NCBI RefSeq assembly: GCF_033115175.1
Contig: NC_084829.1
Coordinates: 16,566,496 to 16,630,495, forward strand
DNA length: 64,000 nucleotides
Source of the DNA: Lepus europaeus
Taxonomy: Eukaryota > Chordata > Mammalia > Lagomorpha > Leporidae
Direction: 5' to 3'
Position numbers and translations under genes: made by a program. Shown piece after piece: positions 1 through 11,169 of this stretch (position 1 is the stretch's first letter; every line of letters starts with the position of its first letter). The notes beneath the pieces were generated by a model. The model ran no database searches. It was not told the DNA's origin and saw nothing but the letters and a program-made list of their open reading frames with translations.

Positions 1-95
1 GCTGTAAGCAGTAAGTCTGCATATAAAGTTCTTAGGACAGTGCCTGGCCTGTGGTAAGTGCTATATGAATGTCAGCCAATCGTATAACTCACTGG
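1..95 (+). mobile_element. MIR 3' part
   Basis: AGTTCTTAGGACAGTGCCTG followed by GGTAAGTGCTATATGAATGT is the MIR 3' half. Confidence 0.6.
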
Positions 96-859
96 CCTTT
101 CACCATTTAAGTCAGAGTGGGCCTGCTTTGTATTTTGTTTTGGACCCCCTTTTTTTTTCCTGCTCCTCACATTCTTCTCTACAACGATCTTTAATCACTT
201 GCAAGAGTTTCATTCTTATTTCTAGGCTGAAGACTCCTGATCCCTATCCTGAGCTGCCTTCCAGACAGTTCTATCTGAAACTCTTGCAAACAAACCCAAC
301 AGCACATGCCCCACATTCTTCTCCAGAATGGCATTCTCTAGAAACCACAGCACTACCCGCCAGGCTTCCTCAGAATCGGCTGACTTGTTCATCTCCTTCA
401 GTTCGCACAACAGATCACTTTGATTGAGTCTACCTCTGGGACGTCGCTCAGATCTGTTCCCTTTTCTCTCTTCTCCTTGCTATCATCATGGCCCAGTTCC
501 TCATCACTGTCTCAAGCCTACTAAGCACCTTCAACCTCCCTACTTCCTTCCTTCCTTCCCTTCCTAGTGGGCAGCCACCAGAGAACTTTTTCTAAAATAA
601 CTAATCAAGGCATTCCCTTGCCTAAAACCACTCATATTTCTACTCATGCCCAGTGCTGATCCTCTGCCCCACAGACTGGTAATTCATCTGGAATTCTCAC
701 ATATGGTCACGTAGGTTGTGCACTGCTCAGCGTACCCAGCCCAAGGGGCCAGAAACTTGAGCCCTCCAGACTATGTCCACACTCAACAGAGGCATCTACT
801 CTCTAATACGCACAAAGATTCCCTGAACTTGTAAAAAGACGCCAGCAGCTGTCCTGGCA
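96..859. other. Intergenic, no gene recognised
   Basis: Contains weak L2-like stretches (for example CCCTTGCCTAAAACCACTCA) and a short CTTCC repeat near 545. The 120-aa ORF here shows no domain. Confidence 0.5.
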
Positions 860-1075
860 AACTGTTTACTATACTATGAATATAGCACTTTTGTTCATGC
901 TTCCATATCTCTGCACACAAGCTCCAAAGCTCAACTTAAATGTCCTCTCTTCTCTAGATTCTCCCCTCAGGAGAATGAGTATCATCCTGTGATGTTGCCT
1001 TTCTTCTGTGCAAAATAAGTAACTTAAGGAATCAGCACATGGAGAGTGCTCAATAAATGTTGAAGGAAGGAAGGA
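860..1075 (+). mobile_element. L2 LINE 3' end
   Basis: Contains CTCCAAAGCTCAACTTAAAT and a terminal GAGAGTGCTCAATAAATGTT, typical of the L2 3' end. A purine-rich simple repeat follows. Confidence 0.65.
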
Positions 1076-1113
1076 AGAGAAGGAGGGAGGAAGGGAGGGA
1101 GGGAGGAAGGAAG
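1062..1113 (+). repeat. Purine-rich simple repeat (GGAA/GGGA)n
   Basis: About 50 bp of GGAAGGAAGG and GGGAGGGAGG units with no pyrimidine interruption; appended to the L2 end. Confidence 0.85.
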
Positions 1114-1176
1114 GAGCCCAGTATATAGGCATATTTGTTCTCTATTAAAAATAGGTCTAAAAAAATGGGTCTAACA

Positions 1177-1507
1177 GGGCCAGTGCTGTGGCATAGCAGG
1201 TAAAGCCACCATCTGCAGTGCCAGCATCCCATATGGGCGCTGGTTCAAGACCCGACTGCTCCACTTCCGATTCAGCTCTCTGCTATGGCCTGGGAAAGCA
1301 ATAAAAGATGGCCCAAGTCCTTGGGCCCCTATACCTGCGTAGGAGAGCCGGAAGAAGCTCCTGGCTCCTGGCTTTGGACTGGCCCAGCTCCAGCCACTAC
1401 AGCCCTCTGGGAAGTGAACCAGCAATGGAAGACTTCTCTCTCTCCTCTCTGCCTCTACCTCTCTGTAACTCTCTTAAATAAATAAATAAATATTAAAAAA
1501 AAAAAAA
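1177..1507 (+). mobile_element. C-SINE, full length
   Basis: Lagomorph C-SINE: tRNA-like head (GGGCCAGTGCTGTGGC with a B-box-like GGTTCAAGACCC), body CTGGGAAAGCA, then CT-rich stretch, AATAAATAAA and A-tail. Imperfect duplication of GGGTCTA at both ends. Confidence 0.95.
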
Positions 1508-1775
1508 GGGTCTACACTGAGACACTGAGTTCCTTGAAAACAATTCTATCCTTAGCTTACTCATTTTTGTATCCCCTGAGGCCTGAGACATAGTAGAAAA
1601 ATAATAAGTTTGTGGCATTTTTGTCTGCTTGCTTTTAGTGAAAGGACGAATAAATGCAAAAGTATTAGGTGAACAGTTCTTTCTATTAAGCCCTGTTTCT
1701 CAAGTTCAGCACTACTGACATGTGGGTGGGACTGATTCTGTTATGGGGAGCAGTGAGAGTTTTCCTACAAATAAC

Positions 1776-2022
1776 TTGCTATCCAGCTCCCTGCTAATAT
1801 GCCTGAGAGGCAGTGGAGAATGGCCCGAGTCCTTGGGCCCCTGCACCCATGTGGGTGACCCAGAGGAAGCTCCTAGCTCCTGGCTTCAGATCGGCTTAGC
1901 TCTGGCCATTGCAGCCATTAAGGGAGTGAACCAGTGGATGGAGGATGCTCTCTGTCTCTACCTCTCTGTGTAATTGTGTCTTCCAAATAAATAAAATAAA
2001 TCTTAAAAAAAAAAAAAAAAAG
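1776..2022 (+). mobile_element. C-SINE, 5' truncated
   Basis: Body and tail only (CCTTGGGCCCCTGCACCCAT, AATAAATAAAATAAA, A-tail); the tRNA head is missing. Confidence 0.9.
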
Positions 2023-2107
2023 CGTCTCTAGACATCGCTAAATGTTACCTGGGGGTTTACAACCGCTATTTTAAAGAGTGCAAATGTGAATTATAAAATC
2101 TGGTAGT

Positions 2108-2431
2108 AGGGCCGGTGCTGTGGCACAGCAGGTTAATCCTCTGCCTGTGGTGCCGGCATCCCATATGGGTGCTGGTTCTAGTCCTGGCTGCTCCTCTTCC
2201 GATCCAGCTTTCTGATATGGCCTGGGAAAACAGTAGAAGATGGCCCAAGTGCTTGGCACCCGTGTGGGAGACCCAGAAGCAGCTCCTGGCTCCTGGCTTC
2301 AGCTCAGCTCAGCTCTGGCCGTTGTTGCCATTCGGGAGTGAACTAGCAGATGGACCTTTCTCTCTGTCTCTCCCTCACAATCTGTAACTCTACCTCTCAA
2401 ATAAATAAATAAAATCTTTAAAAAAAAAAAT
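2108..2431 (+). mobile_element. C-SINE, full length
   Basis: Head GGGCCGGTGCTGTGGCACAG to A-tail, flanked by TCTGGTAGTA and TCTGGCAGTA as target duplications. Confidence 0.95.
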
Positions 2432-2799
2432 CTGGCAGTAAGTCTAAATGCCACAAAATGATGAGGATCTTAGAGACCAGAGAGGCACTTAGCAAATGAG
2501 TAAGGACAAAGGCTGCTTCCCGGGAATTGTAGGAATGCCTGTTTCCCATTGTAGGGCACTGGAGAGCAGCTGATGGGTCTCGGTGCCTCCTGCAGACATG
2601 CCTGGAGAGGTGCAGGGGGCACACTAGGAGGGATATGGCCTGTCCCTCTCTTACTATGGAGTCTCAAGTTAGAGGACTGCAGAGATATGTTACAAATGGA
2701 CATTCAGAGGCTGCCTACCATGCCTCACATGAGAGCTGGCAGCATGCACAGTGATGCCAGAACCAGACTGGATGAACTGCTACACATTATAGCTATAAA

Positions 2800-3010
2800 C
2801 CAGGCCCTGGAACAAGCAGCCTGGATTCCAATCCTACCTCTGCCACTACAGCTGTGTGATCTGGACATGTCACTCAGAAACTACTCAGTTTCTCAGTTTC
2901 CCTCCAGTTATTCTCTCTTCAAAGATGTCCCCAGAAGCCATGAGATCTGGGCTTGCCCTAACAGGGAATTAGAATTTTAACGAAATAATTGCAAAGTTAT
3001 ATGACTGTGC
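2800..3010 (+). mobile_element. MIR fragment
   Basis: GATTCCAATCCTACCTCTGC and CTGTGTGATCTGGACATGTC correspond to the MIR core. Confidence 0.55.
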
Positions 3011-3206
3011 TATCTCAGTAAGTCTTTCTTTACTCAGTGGAATCAAGAGGTTAGAAAACTGTAAGTTTGGCAGAGGTCACTAAGGGAAAACAATTTCAAG
3101 TCTACACCTTCCTGAGTTTCTATTTCTTAATCTACAATTCCTCAGCTCAAAGGATGAGCAGGTTTAGATGGAATCTAGGAGACAGTTGTTATAAATGAAA
3201 AGTACC

Positions 3207-3516
3207 AGGGGGCACATTGTGGCGTGGTGGGGTAAATCCACCACCTGCAATGCTGACATCATATATGGGCACGGGTTCGAGTCCCGGCTGTTCCACTTCC
3301 AATCTAGCTCCCCGCTAATGTGCCTGGGAGGGCAGTGGGGGATGGCTCAAGTGTTTGGGCCCCTGCACTCACATGGCAGACCTGGAAAAAGCTCCTGGCT
3401 CCTGGCTTTGGCCAGGCCCAGCCCTGATCATTGCAACCATTTGGGAAGTGAACCAGCAGATGGAAGATATCTCTAACTCTGCCTTTCAAATAAATAAAAT
3501 AAATCTTAAGAAAAAA
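3207..3516 (+). mobile_element. C-SINE, full length, older
   Basis: Has a CGGGTTCGAGTCCCGGCTG B-box-like segment and an AATAAAATAAA tail; several substitutions in the head. Confidence 0.9.
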
Positions 3517-3913
3517 GTAAAAGATAACAGATAATAACTCCTCCTAATGGGGCATTGCTACGTGAGCTAATCTACCAAAAAAACTGAGCCTCAATTAATC
3601 AAGTCTCTAGATCCAAATTCCAGGAGGGTGAAATATAGTAGCTCATTCATCATTTTTCACCTTTGCTACATATTAGAATCACTGTGGAGCTTTTAAAACA
3701 TCCTGATACCTGGACTGCAACTCAGGTTAATTAAACTAGTCTGGAGGAGTGGGACTCTGGCACCAAAAGCCTTTAAAACCTTCTAGTTGATTCCAATGTG
3801 TATCTGAGTTTGAGAACTAACAAGTTAAAGGTACTAAGAAGAAGCAGTTGGTCAAACGGAATATGAGACATGTTATAGGACAGCAGACCCAAGTTATTCA
3901 ATAAGTAAATGAC

Positions 3914-4252
3914 ATTTTTTTTTTTTTTTGGACAGGCAGAGTGGACAGTAGAGGGAGACAGAGAGAAAGGTCTTCCTTTTTGCCGTTGGTTCACCCTCCA
4001 ATGGCCGCCGCGGTAGGTGCGCTCCGGTGCACCGTGCGGTTCCGATGGCAGGAGCCAGGTGCTTCTCCTGGTCTCCCATGGGGTGCAGGGCCCAAGCACT
4101 TGGGCCATCCTCCACTGCACTCCCTGGCCACAGCAGAGAGCTGGCCTGGAAGAGGGGCAACCGGGACAGGATCGGTGCCCCGACCGGGACTAGAACCCGG
4201 TGTGCCGGCGCCGCAAGGCGGAGGATTAGCCTGTTAAGACAGGGCGCCAGCC
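3914..4252 (-). mobile_element. C-SINE, GC-rich subfamily
   Basis: Minus-strand copy of the variant with the GACAGGCAGAGTGGACAGT tail segment. Flanked by AGTAAATGACATTTTTT on both sides, so insertion is clear and probably young. Confidence 0.95.
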
Positions 4253-5529
4253 ACAGTAAATGACATTTTTTAAGAAAAAAACAGGAGGGGTAGAGAAGGG
4301 GGATTGTCACAGACTGAAAGACTAAATAGACATGAAATACAAACGGTAAACTCTCTTTGGCTCTTACTAGGAGAAAAACTATAAAAAGACATAGTGGAGA
4401 CAACTGGGAAAATTTCAACATAAGATATTAAGGAACTGCTGTCAATTTTGTTGAGTGTGTAACAAGACTATGGTTAGGTTAAGATCAAAATCCCTACATG
4501 TAAGAGACTAACACTGAAGTACTTGTATATGTGTATGAGCTGTTATGTTCAGTCTCCAGTTTGTTGTAAAATGAGATAAAGAGAGAAGGAGGGGAGAGGG
4601 AGGGAGGAGGGAGGGAGAAGAAAAAGAGAAGGGAAGGGAGAAAAAAGAAGAATGAAAGAAAATGACCAAAAAATGGTGGTTATTGAGATTGAGTGACAGA
4701 ATATTGGGGTTCATTGTAATACTCTCTCTACAATTATACTAGTATATGTGTAAAATTTCCCCCCCCAAAAAAATGCTTCAAAAATTAAGAGAAATTCTAC
4801 TTGCCTTCTTGAATAATATACTCCTAAAAATATTTGAGCCATGTCAAGGGAGGTGAAGGGAAGGCCACAGCCTAGCCCAGGGCACACGTGCAGCCCATAT
4901 GCAGTGGGGAGTTTGTCTACGAGTGTGTCTAAGACTATGGCAGGAAAAGCACCAGTATCCACTACCATCTACTCCACAAACCCCAGTCAGTTTGCAACAC
5001 CTGCCCTATTTAGGGTCTGAACCCAGCTGAGCACAGTGAGAAGACAAGGGATTGGGAGATTAGTTGGAAAGCGAAAGTGTTGATCAACTAAATATATCGG
5101 ACACAATGAGAGCAGAGTATTATTATCAGAAAAGAGTTACAAATATGGAAAAGAGAGAGCTAGAGTGAATCCTGCAATGTTAGATTGAAATGAAGGGTGT
5201 CAGTGTGAACTGAGTTTCCAACACTTAAAGTTACATGCAAGTTACATTTAAGTGCAGCTATCATACTTGATCCCCCACTCAGGCTAAGACTCCTGGATGC
5301 TCAAAATCTGATTCTGGTACTAAGCAGGAACAGTGATTTCTACTAATACCAGGGGTTCTACCTCTCTACTATTAAAAACCTCTTTTGCTCTCCCTGAATC
5401 TCCCTTAAGGAAAAGGTATCTCTAAGTCTTCAACCGTTGAGCATCCTAACACAAGCCAGTTTGAATCTTCGCTTTGGGACAGGCTCTTATATCTTATTTT
5501 TCCTTCCTAATATACAGAAATGAGGGGTC
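4253..5529. other. Intergenic, no gene recognised
   Basis: Holds a purine-rich low-complexity stretch at 4580-4660. Nothing else was recognised. Confidence 0.5.
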
Positions 5530-5798
5530 AATTTTGTGCATATGGGAAAAAAGCTGCAGCCTGCGGTGCCAACTTCCCATACAGTCGCCAGTTCAGTTCA
5601 TGTGCTGGCTGCTCCACTTCTGATCCAGTTCCCTGCCAGTGGCCTGGGAAAAGCAGTGGAAGATGGTCCAAGTGTTGGAATCCCTGCCAGCCACCTGGGA
5701 GACTGGGCTGAAGTTCTTGGCAGTGTGTGGAAGACCACCTCTCTCTCTCCCTCTGTCTCTGTAACTCTAACTTGCAAATAAATAAACTTTTTTTTTAA
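5530..5798 (+). mobile_element. C-SINE, diverged
   Basis: Recognisable from GCCTGCGGTGCCAACTTCCC to AATAAATAAAC; the head is largely lost. Confidence 0.8.
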
Positions 5799-5952
5799 AG
5801 TGGCTTCCCCACTTTAAAAAGAAAAAACACAAATTATCCATTACAGAGAGAACTGATAAATGACACTAAAATCCAAAGAAACAGTAATAAAAGTCAGCAA
5901 CAGTTTATTGGGGTCTGAACCCCAACGAAGATAATGAGCTCTGATGGTTAGA

Positions 5953-5983
5953 AATAACAGTAGTAATAATAATAATAATAAAA
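5953..5983 (+). repeat. (TAA)n microsatellite
   Basis: About 30 bp of AATAATAAT just left of the MIR at 5985. Confidence 0.8.
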
Positions 5984-5984
5984 G

Positions 5985-6230
5985 CAAGCCTGTAAATTTC
6001 TGAGCCTGGTAGCATCTTAAATGCCTAATATTAATGCATTTAATCCTCACAACCACCCAGCGAGTTCGGTAATATGATCTTCGTTTAACAAAGCAATAAA
6101 ATGAAGCAGAGAGGTCATGGGAGAGGCCAAAAGTCACACAGCCAGTAAGCGGCAGAGGCAGGATCTCGAACTGGAAACCCGACTGCAAAATTCCGGCTCT
6201 TATCCAGTAGCACAGATTAGCTGAAAGACC
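5985..6230 (-). mobile_element. MIR, nearly full length
   Basis: Reverse-complement MIR landmarks: TTTAATCCTCACAACCACCC, GTCACACAGCCAGTAAGCGG and AGAGGCAGGATCTCGAAC. It ends just before the CpG island at 6.3 kb. Confidence 0.75.
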
Positions 6231-6289
6231 TTGGAACTGACCTTGTCTTCAGGTAGAGAAAAATGTAACGGCCCCCATTCTCAAGACTT

Positions 6290-6780
6290 GTCTGTGTGAC
6301 CCAAGAATCCCGTCTCCAACTGCCCCAAGCGCCGACCCAGGCCCGGGGACGCGGCCACGGAGCGCAGGGAGCCCTCGGCGGGCACTCCCGGTGCCCCGCC
6401 GCCTCCCCAGGCTTTCCCAGCTCGGGAGAACGGGCCGCTGGGGACGGGGAGCGGCGGGCGTCGCGCCACCCCCAGGCCCGGCCAACATCCTCCTGCAGGG
6501 CCGGCCGGAAGGGAACCACGCAGCCGACGGCGCCCCACGCCACACGGCGGAGGCCCGACGGGCACCACTCGCGCGCCCCTTACTTACAAAGTGTCCGAAA
6601 CTAGCCGAGCACCCGCGGGGCGGGGCGCCGAGGCCACTTCCGGGCCTCTCTAGCCGGCGCCTCGGCGGCACTCGGTCGCCGCGAGCCTCCCGTCTCGTCC
6701 CCGCGCCTCGCCTCCCCGAGAACGCGGCGAAGGGAGAGCAGCAAGGTGCGGAGCCGGGTGTGTAGTTGGAGAGGGCAGTG
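6290..6780 (-). promoter_or_regulatory. CpG island, probable promoter of a leftward gene
   Basis: Very GC- and CpG-rich, with an ETS-type CCGGAAGT core on the minus strand near 6635 and GGGGCGGGGC-type Sp1 boxes. A strong minus-strand donor (GTAAGT at 6587) follows, which would end a short 5' exon. In human the gene beside ZSCAN31 is ZKSCAN3, transcribed away from it; that would fit a leftward gene whose coding exons lie beyond this window. ORFs across the island are composition artefacts. Confidence 0.6.
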
Positions 6781-7084
6781 TCCCGGGACCCCTTCTAAAT
6801 GTCTAATTTTAGAGCTGATGGCTTTACCTAATGAACACGCCCATGATAAATATGCATATCTAACTGCTTTGAGGAATGGTTTGTGTAGAAAACCTACAAT
6901 AATCCAACACTGAGATTTTGATGAGTAATACAGCAGTTGAGCAAGGTTGCTGAATTTTTTGAAGAAGTTCGAGGTCACCGTTGTATGTCCCATCACCAGC
7001 CGAGGTTACAAAAAGTAATTTTAAAAAACAACAATAATTTTAGCAAAGAAACAAAAAGGATACTTTAATGAAAATATTATAAAA

Positions 7085-7410
7085 CTTTAAGCTAAATAAT
7101 TGAGATATATACCTTGTCTGTGTAGATGAAAACTCAATGTCGTAAAGGTGTCATTATTTCCTAAATTAATCTGTAAGTTCAATGCCAAGTCAATCAAAAT
7201 CCCAGTAATGATCTCTGTGGAATTCGGCTGTTTAATTCAAGTTTATGTGGAATAATGAGAGAATGAGAAAGATTCAAGGAATTTTTTGAGGAATTGGAGA
7301 AGGTGCAGAAAATTCATCCTACCTAATATACAGGTTCATTATAAATGTGTAGTAACTGAGACTCTGTAGTACTGACCCGACTATAGACAAGTGGAACAGG
7401 AAAACAGATG
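7085..7410 (+). mobile_element. L1 ORF2 fragment
   Basis: Nucleotide landmarks of the L1 ORF2 3' half are visible: AACTCAATGTCGTAAAGGTG, TTCAATGCCAAGTCAATCAA and ACTATAGACAAGTGGAACAG. The fragment is short and not coding. Confidence 0.65.
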
Positions 7411-7566
7411 AAGACTGAAACAACATGTATGTGTGAGAGATTGATGTGAGAGATTGATGTGTGACAGAAGTGGCAGTACAAGTCTGCAGAGAAAGAGCTG
7501 CGCGACATAGAAGCCTGCTGGGCTTGAGAATAACTATGATTATTGTTACTTATTTTAAAAATTTAG

Positions 7567-7886
7567 AGACCGGCGCTGTGGCACAGCGGGTTAATGCCCT
7601 GGCCTGAAGCGCCTGCATCCCATATGGGCGCCAGTTCTAGTCCTGGCTGCTCCACTCCTCACCCAGCTCTCTGCTATGGCCTGGGAAAGCAATAGAAGAT
7701 GGCCCAAGTTCTTGGGCCCCTGCACCCACGTGGGAGACCCAGAAGAAACTCCTGGCTCCTGGCTTTGGATCGGCGCAGCTCTGGCCGTTGTGGCCACCTG
7801 GGGAGTGAACCGGCAGACAGAAGACTTCTCTCTCTGTCTCTACCTCTCTGTACCTCTGTCTTAAAAAAAAAAAAAAAAAAAAAAAG
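7567..7886 (+). mobile_element. C-SINE, full length
   Basis: Complete copy whose A-tail abuts the tail of an opposite-strand copy, forming an inverted pair. Confidence 0.95.
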
Positions 7887-8146
7887 GCAGAGGTACAGAG
7901 AGGCAGAGAGATGTCTTCCACCCGCTGGCTCACTCCTTGAATGGCTGCAACAGCTGGAGCTGGTCTTCCTTCCGTTGGTTCACTCCCCAGATGGCCACAA
8001 CGGATGGAGCTGTGCTGATCTGAAGCCAGGTGCTTCTTCCTGGTCTCCTATGCGGGTGCAGGTACCCAAGCACTTGGACCATCTTGTACTGTTTTCCCAG
8101 GCCATAGCAGAGAGCTGGATTGGAAGAGGAGTAGCCAGGACTAGAT
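7887..8146 (-). mobile_element. C-SINE, partial, tail-to-tail with the previous copy
   Basis: Minus-strand copy with a repeated internal segment (the GTTCACTC-type motif occurs twice); the tRNA head is lost. Confidence 0.85.
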
Positions 8147-8652
8147 TAAGCTGGTCCCTTAATCTGTCTTTGGTAATTACCTATATTGGCACATTTTGTG
8201 TTCTGTATGACATTATATTTCTTTCTGGTGTCTCCTTCTTTCAACCTGAAGAACTCCATTTTATTTCTTGTAAGGCATGGCTGTTAGGAACGTTTTATCA
8301 GTTTTTGTTCATCTGAGAAAAGAAAAGTCTTTATTTCACCTTCATTTCCTGAGAACTACAAACCAAAATTTTAACAGGTGCTCTCCCTAGAAAGCTTGAC
8401 TTTCCAATCAAAGAATAATAATAAAGCTGGCAGACTCCAATTGTCAGGAATGTGGAGAGAGACCCCAATTCATTAGTCTTTAAGGGATAGACAGGTTGGG
8501 ACCAAATGAACTCCTGAACAAAGGAAATTAGAACTCCTTCCCAGGACAAGCCTTAGACTTCTGCTTTCAGTCATCACTGAGGAAGTAATACTAGAATATT
8601 CTCAGATTTTGAACAACTACAAAACTGTATAAAATGTATGAATCAAGTAGTT
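8147..8652. other. Intergenic, probably old LINE sequence
   Basis: 8150-8320 is L1-like in composition (TTCTTTCTGGTGTCTCCTTC). No gene seen. Confidence 0.35.
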
Positions 8653-8974
8653 TTTTGAAAGATTTGTTTATTTACTTAGAGGTAGAGTTACAGGCAGATA
8701 GAGGGAGTGACAGACAGAGAAGATTTTCAATCTGCTAGTTCACTGCCCAAATGACTGCAATGGCCAGAGCTGGGCTGATCTAAAGCCAGGAGCCAGGAGC
8801 TTCTGGGTCTCCCATGCAGGTGCAGGGACCCCAAGCATTTGGGCCATCTTCTACTGCTTTCCCAGGCCGTAAGCAGAGAGCAGGATCAGAAGTGGAGCAG
8901 CTGGGACTAGAACCGGCACCCATATGGGATGCCAGCGGGAAGGCAGAGGCCCACTAAGCCACAGCACTGGCCCC
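8653..8974 (-). mobile_element. C-SINE, full length
   Basis: Flanked by GAATCAAGTA on both sides. Confidence 0.93.
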
Positions 8975-9004
8975 TGAATCAAGTATTTTAAAACATGAAC
9001 AGTA

Positions 9005-9341
9005 GGCCGGCGCTGCGGCTCAACAGACTAATCTTCCACCTTGCGACGCCGGCACACCGGGTTCTAGTCCTGGTTGGGGCACTGGATTCTGTCCCAGTTG
9101 CCCCTCTTCCAGGCCAGCTCTCTGCTATGGCCCAGGAGTGCAGTGGAGGATGGCCCAAATCCTTGGGCCCTGCACCCGCATGGGAGACCAGGAGAAGCAC
9201 CTGGCTCCTGCCTTCAGATCAGCGCCGTGTGCCCGCCGCAGGGTGAACCAATGGCAAAGGAAGACCTTTCTCTCTGTCTCTCTCTCTCACTCTCACTGTC
9301 CACCCCCCCTGTCCAAAGGGAGGGAAAAAAAAAAACAGTAG
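9005..9341 (+). mobile_element. C-SINE, GC-rich subfamily
   Basis: Head GGCCGGCGCTGCGGCTCAAC; flanked by AACAGTAG on both sides. Confidence 0.95.
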
Positions 9342-9949
9342 CCAATCTAGGACACACAGAGAGGGGGAAAATACATAAGATGAACTCCTCAGTCACTGTG
9401 GTCCTCTGTCCAGAAAGTTTCCCAACCACAGAATCAAGAGGTCAAGCCCAAGTAAAGCTCCACAGTCTTACTATGAAGATGAGAGGAGAGTCTAGGACAC
9501 CTCCATGATTGTATTCTGTTTCTCCATGTATTTACCTTTATCAGCAAGCTTTGTTCTTTCCTGTGCTTTGTGTCATTTGTCAGAATTCTGGTAAAGCATG
9601 TCCTAGGTAATAAACTATCTTGGCTTTTGTTTATTTTTAGGAAAGTATTTATCTCTACTGCTTTTGTTCTGTTCTGATAGCTTCCCTCTCCCATGCCATG
9701 AATGCGACCTAAAACACGCATTTACTGTGTTCCAAAGACTCTTCTAATCCCCACATGAACCTTTATTTTCTTTTCCTTCATTTCGTATACGTCAGTTTTA
9801 TGTCATTAGTTGTTCACATGTCTATCTCCTTAGATTTTTGAGATTCCAAGGAAACATAGGTTGAGAGCAAACAGAATAACAAAACAACAAAACCGACTCC
9901 GTATCCTCATTTCCACCACTGCCATCTCCCCTTTGCGATGTCCAAAAGA
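9342..9949. other. Intergenic, no gene recognised
   Basis: Unique-looking sequence upstream of the promoter-like segment at 10 kb. I see no exon or named repeat. Confidence 0.45.
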
Positions 9950-10330
9950 GCAGAGGAGGGGGCTGAGACTGGGAGGAACGGGTGAGAAGTTTGAGTACAG
10001 GGATTATGACTCCCAGATGACCGGACAGCCAGATTTCTCCGCCTGGTATCCAGTTATCAAGACGCAACAACCTCCGGAATTCCTGGAGAGAAAGAGAGCT
10101 CCTGGAAAGGTAAGTTGCTTTGGCAGCAGGACTCAGGACGGTGACGCACTTCCGGCCTTTGTGATTCGTCGCCTGTCGGAGTGCTGCAACCAAGCAACCG
10201 GATCTGGAGCTTCCCTGCGACCCAAGGGCGAGTTTCGGCCCTCAGTTGGACCCCTCAGGCTGCAGTGTCTGGGGTGGGCTGGGGGCACATTCCCTGGCCT
10301 GGAGCCCGGAGCAGCTGGAGGAGGTTGCTT
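9950..10330 (+). promoter_or_regulatory. Promoter-like segment with possible 5' exon of the ZSCAN31 locus
   Basis: A plus-strand donor AAAG|GTAAGT lies at 10109/10110 after repeat-free sequence. Just downstream, the minus strand shows an ETS core joined to an ATF-like TGCGTCA around 10140-10160. This fits a first exon and promoter for the plus-strand ZSCAN31 locus, or a bidirectional promoter. No coding potential was recognised. Confidence 0.35.
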
Positions 10331-11169
10331 CCCACCCTCCCTGGGGGGGTGGAGAGATTTCTAGAGGAGGGCAGAACAAGACCCAGTCCCCAGCAGATGT
10401 CTTGAGCAATTGGTTTTTACCAACCAGCGTCCAATGGTGGCGAGATCATTAAGTCTCTTTCAGTGTAGAGTAGCCCTACCCCCCTCCCTCCCTGCTTCCT
10501 GTCCCATTGCCTTATTGAAGAGAAGACGCTGTCCGTCCCCCCTCCATAGTGTACTCCCATTTCTGGGTTTGCTGTTTCTTCACGGTTTTTACATTGCTCC
10601 TCTATTTCCTTGTGGTTGTAATTGGTATCCTTAGGGATTTATTTTTACAATACAGGTGGCTTATGATTTACATGATCTCTTTATTGTTACTCAAGCACTG
10701 GAACTAATAAAATATTCTTTGATGCTGCTGCTGCCATGTCTTCAGTTCAGAAAGTGAAAGTGGGACACATGCACTTGTTTCATTCTTTCTTTGCTGCCTG
10801 ATACATAATAGACCCTTAGTGAATATTTGTGAAATGAACAGTAATGCATAGGAACTGAATACTGAATTTAGGGTGAGCTCCTCTGACTTCCAGGAGTATA
10901 CCCCAGCTTTTATTTCATTGTATTGTAATTGCATCCCATGAGCTGTAAGTTCCTATGTATTTCCAGCACTTAGAAGCACAGATCCATAAATGTCTGTCCA
11001 ATGACTTAACTGCTTTTACAAAGATTGAGCTATTTCTCCTCTTATTTGTATGTATTTTTCAACGTTGAATAACTTTGGAGAGCACAGTGACATCTTTCCT
11101 AAGTGGAAGTCTTTCCAAATTCAATGCAACAGCTTCCCTCTGCACCTTTCTTTCAACTCTTGCTTTTTC
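10331..11169. other. Intergenic, L2-like pieces only
   Basis: 10640-10990 resembles an L2 3' end (GACCCTTAGTGAATATTTGT). No exon recognised. Confidence 0.4.

Noticed and set aside
6217-6996. Several overlapping 95-140 aa ORFs on both strands in the CpG island
   Set aside because: Compositional artefacts of GC-rich sequence: rich in Arg, Pro, Ala and Gly, no domain, open on both strands.
7591-8316. A 205-aa ORF
   Set aside because: It reads through two opposite C-SINEs and flanking LINE-like sequence; not a gene.
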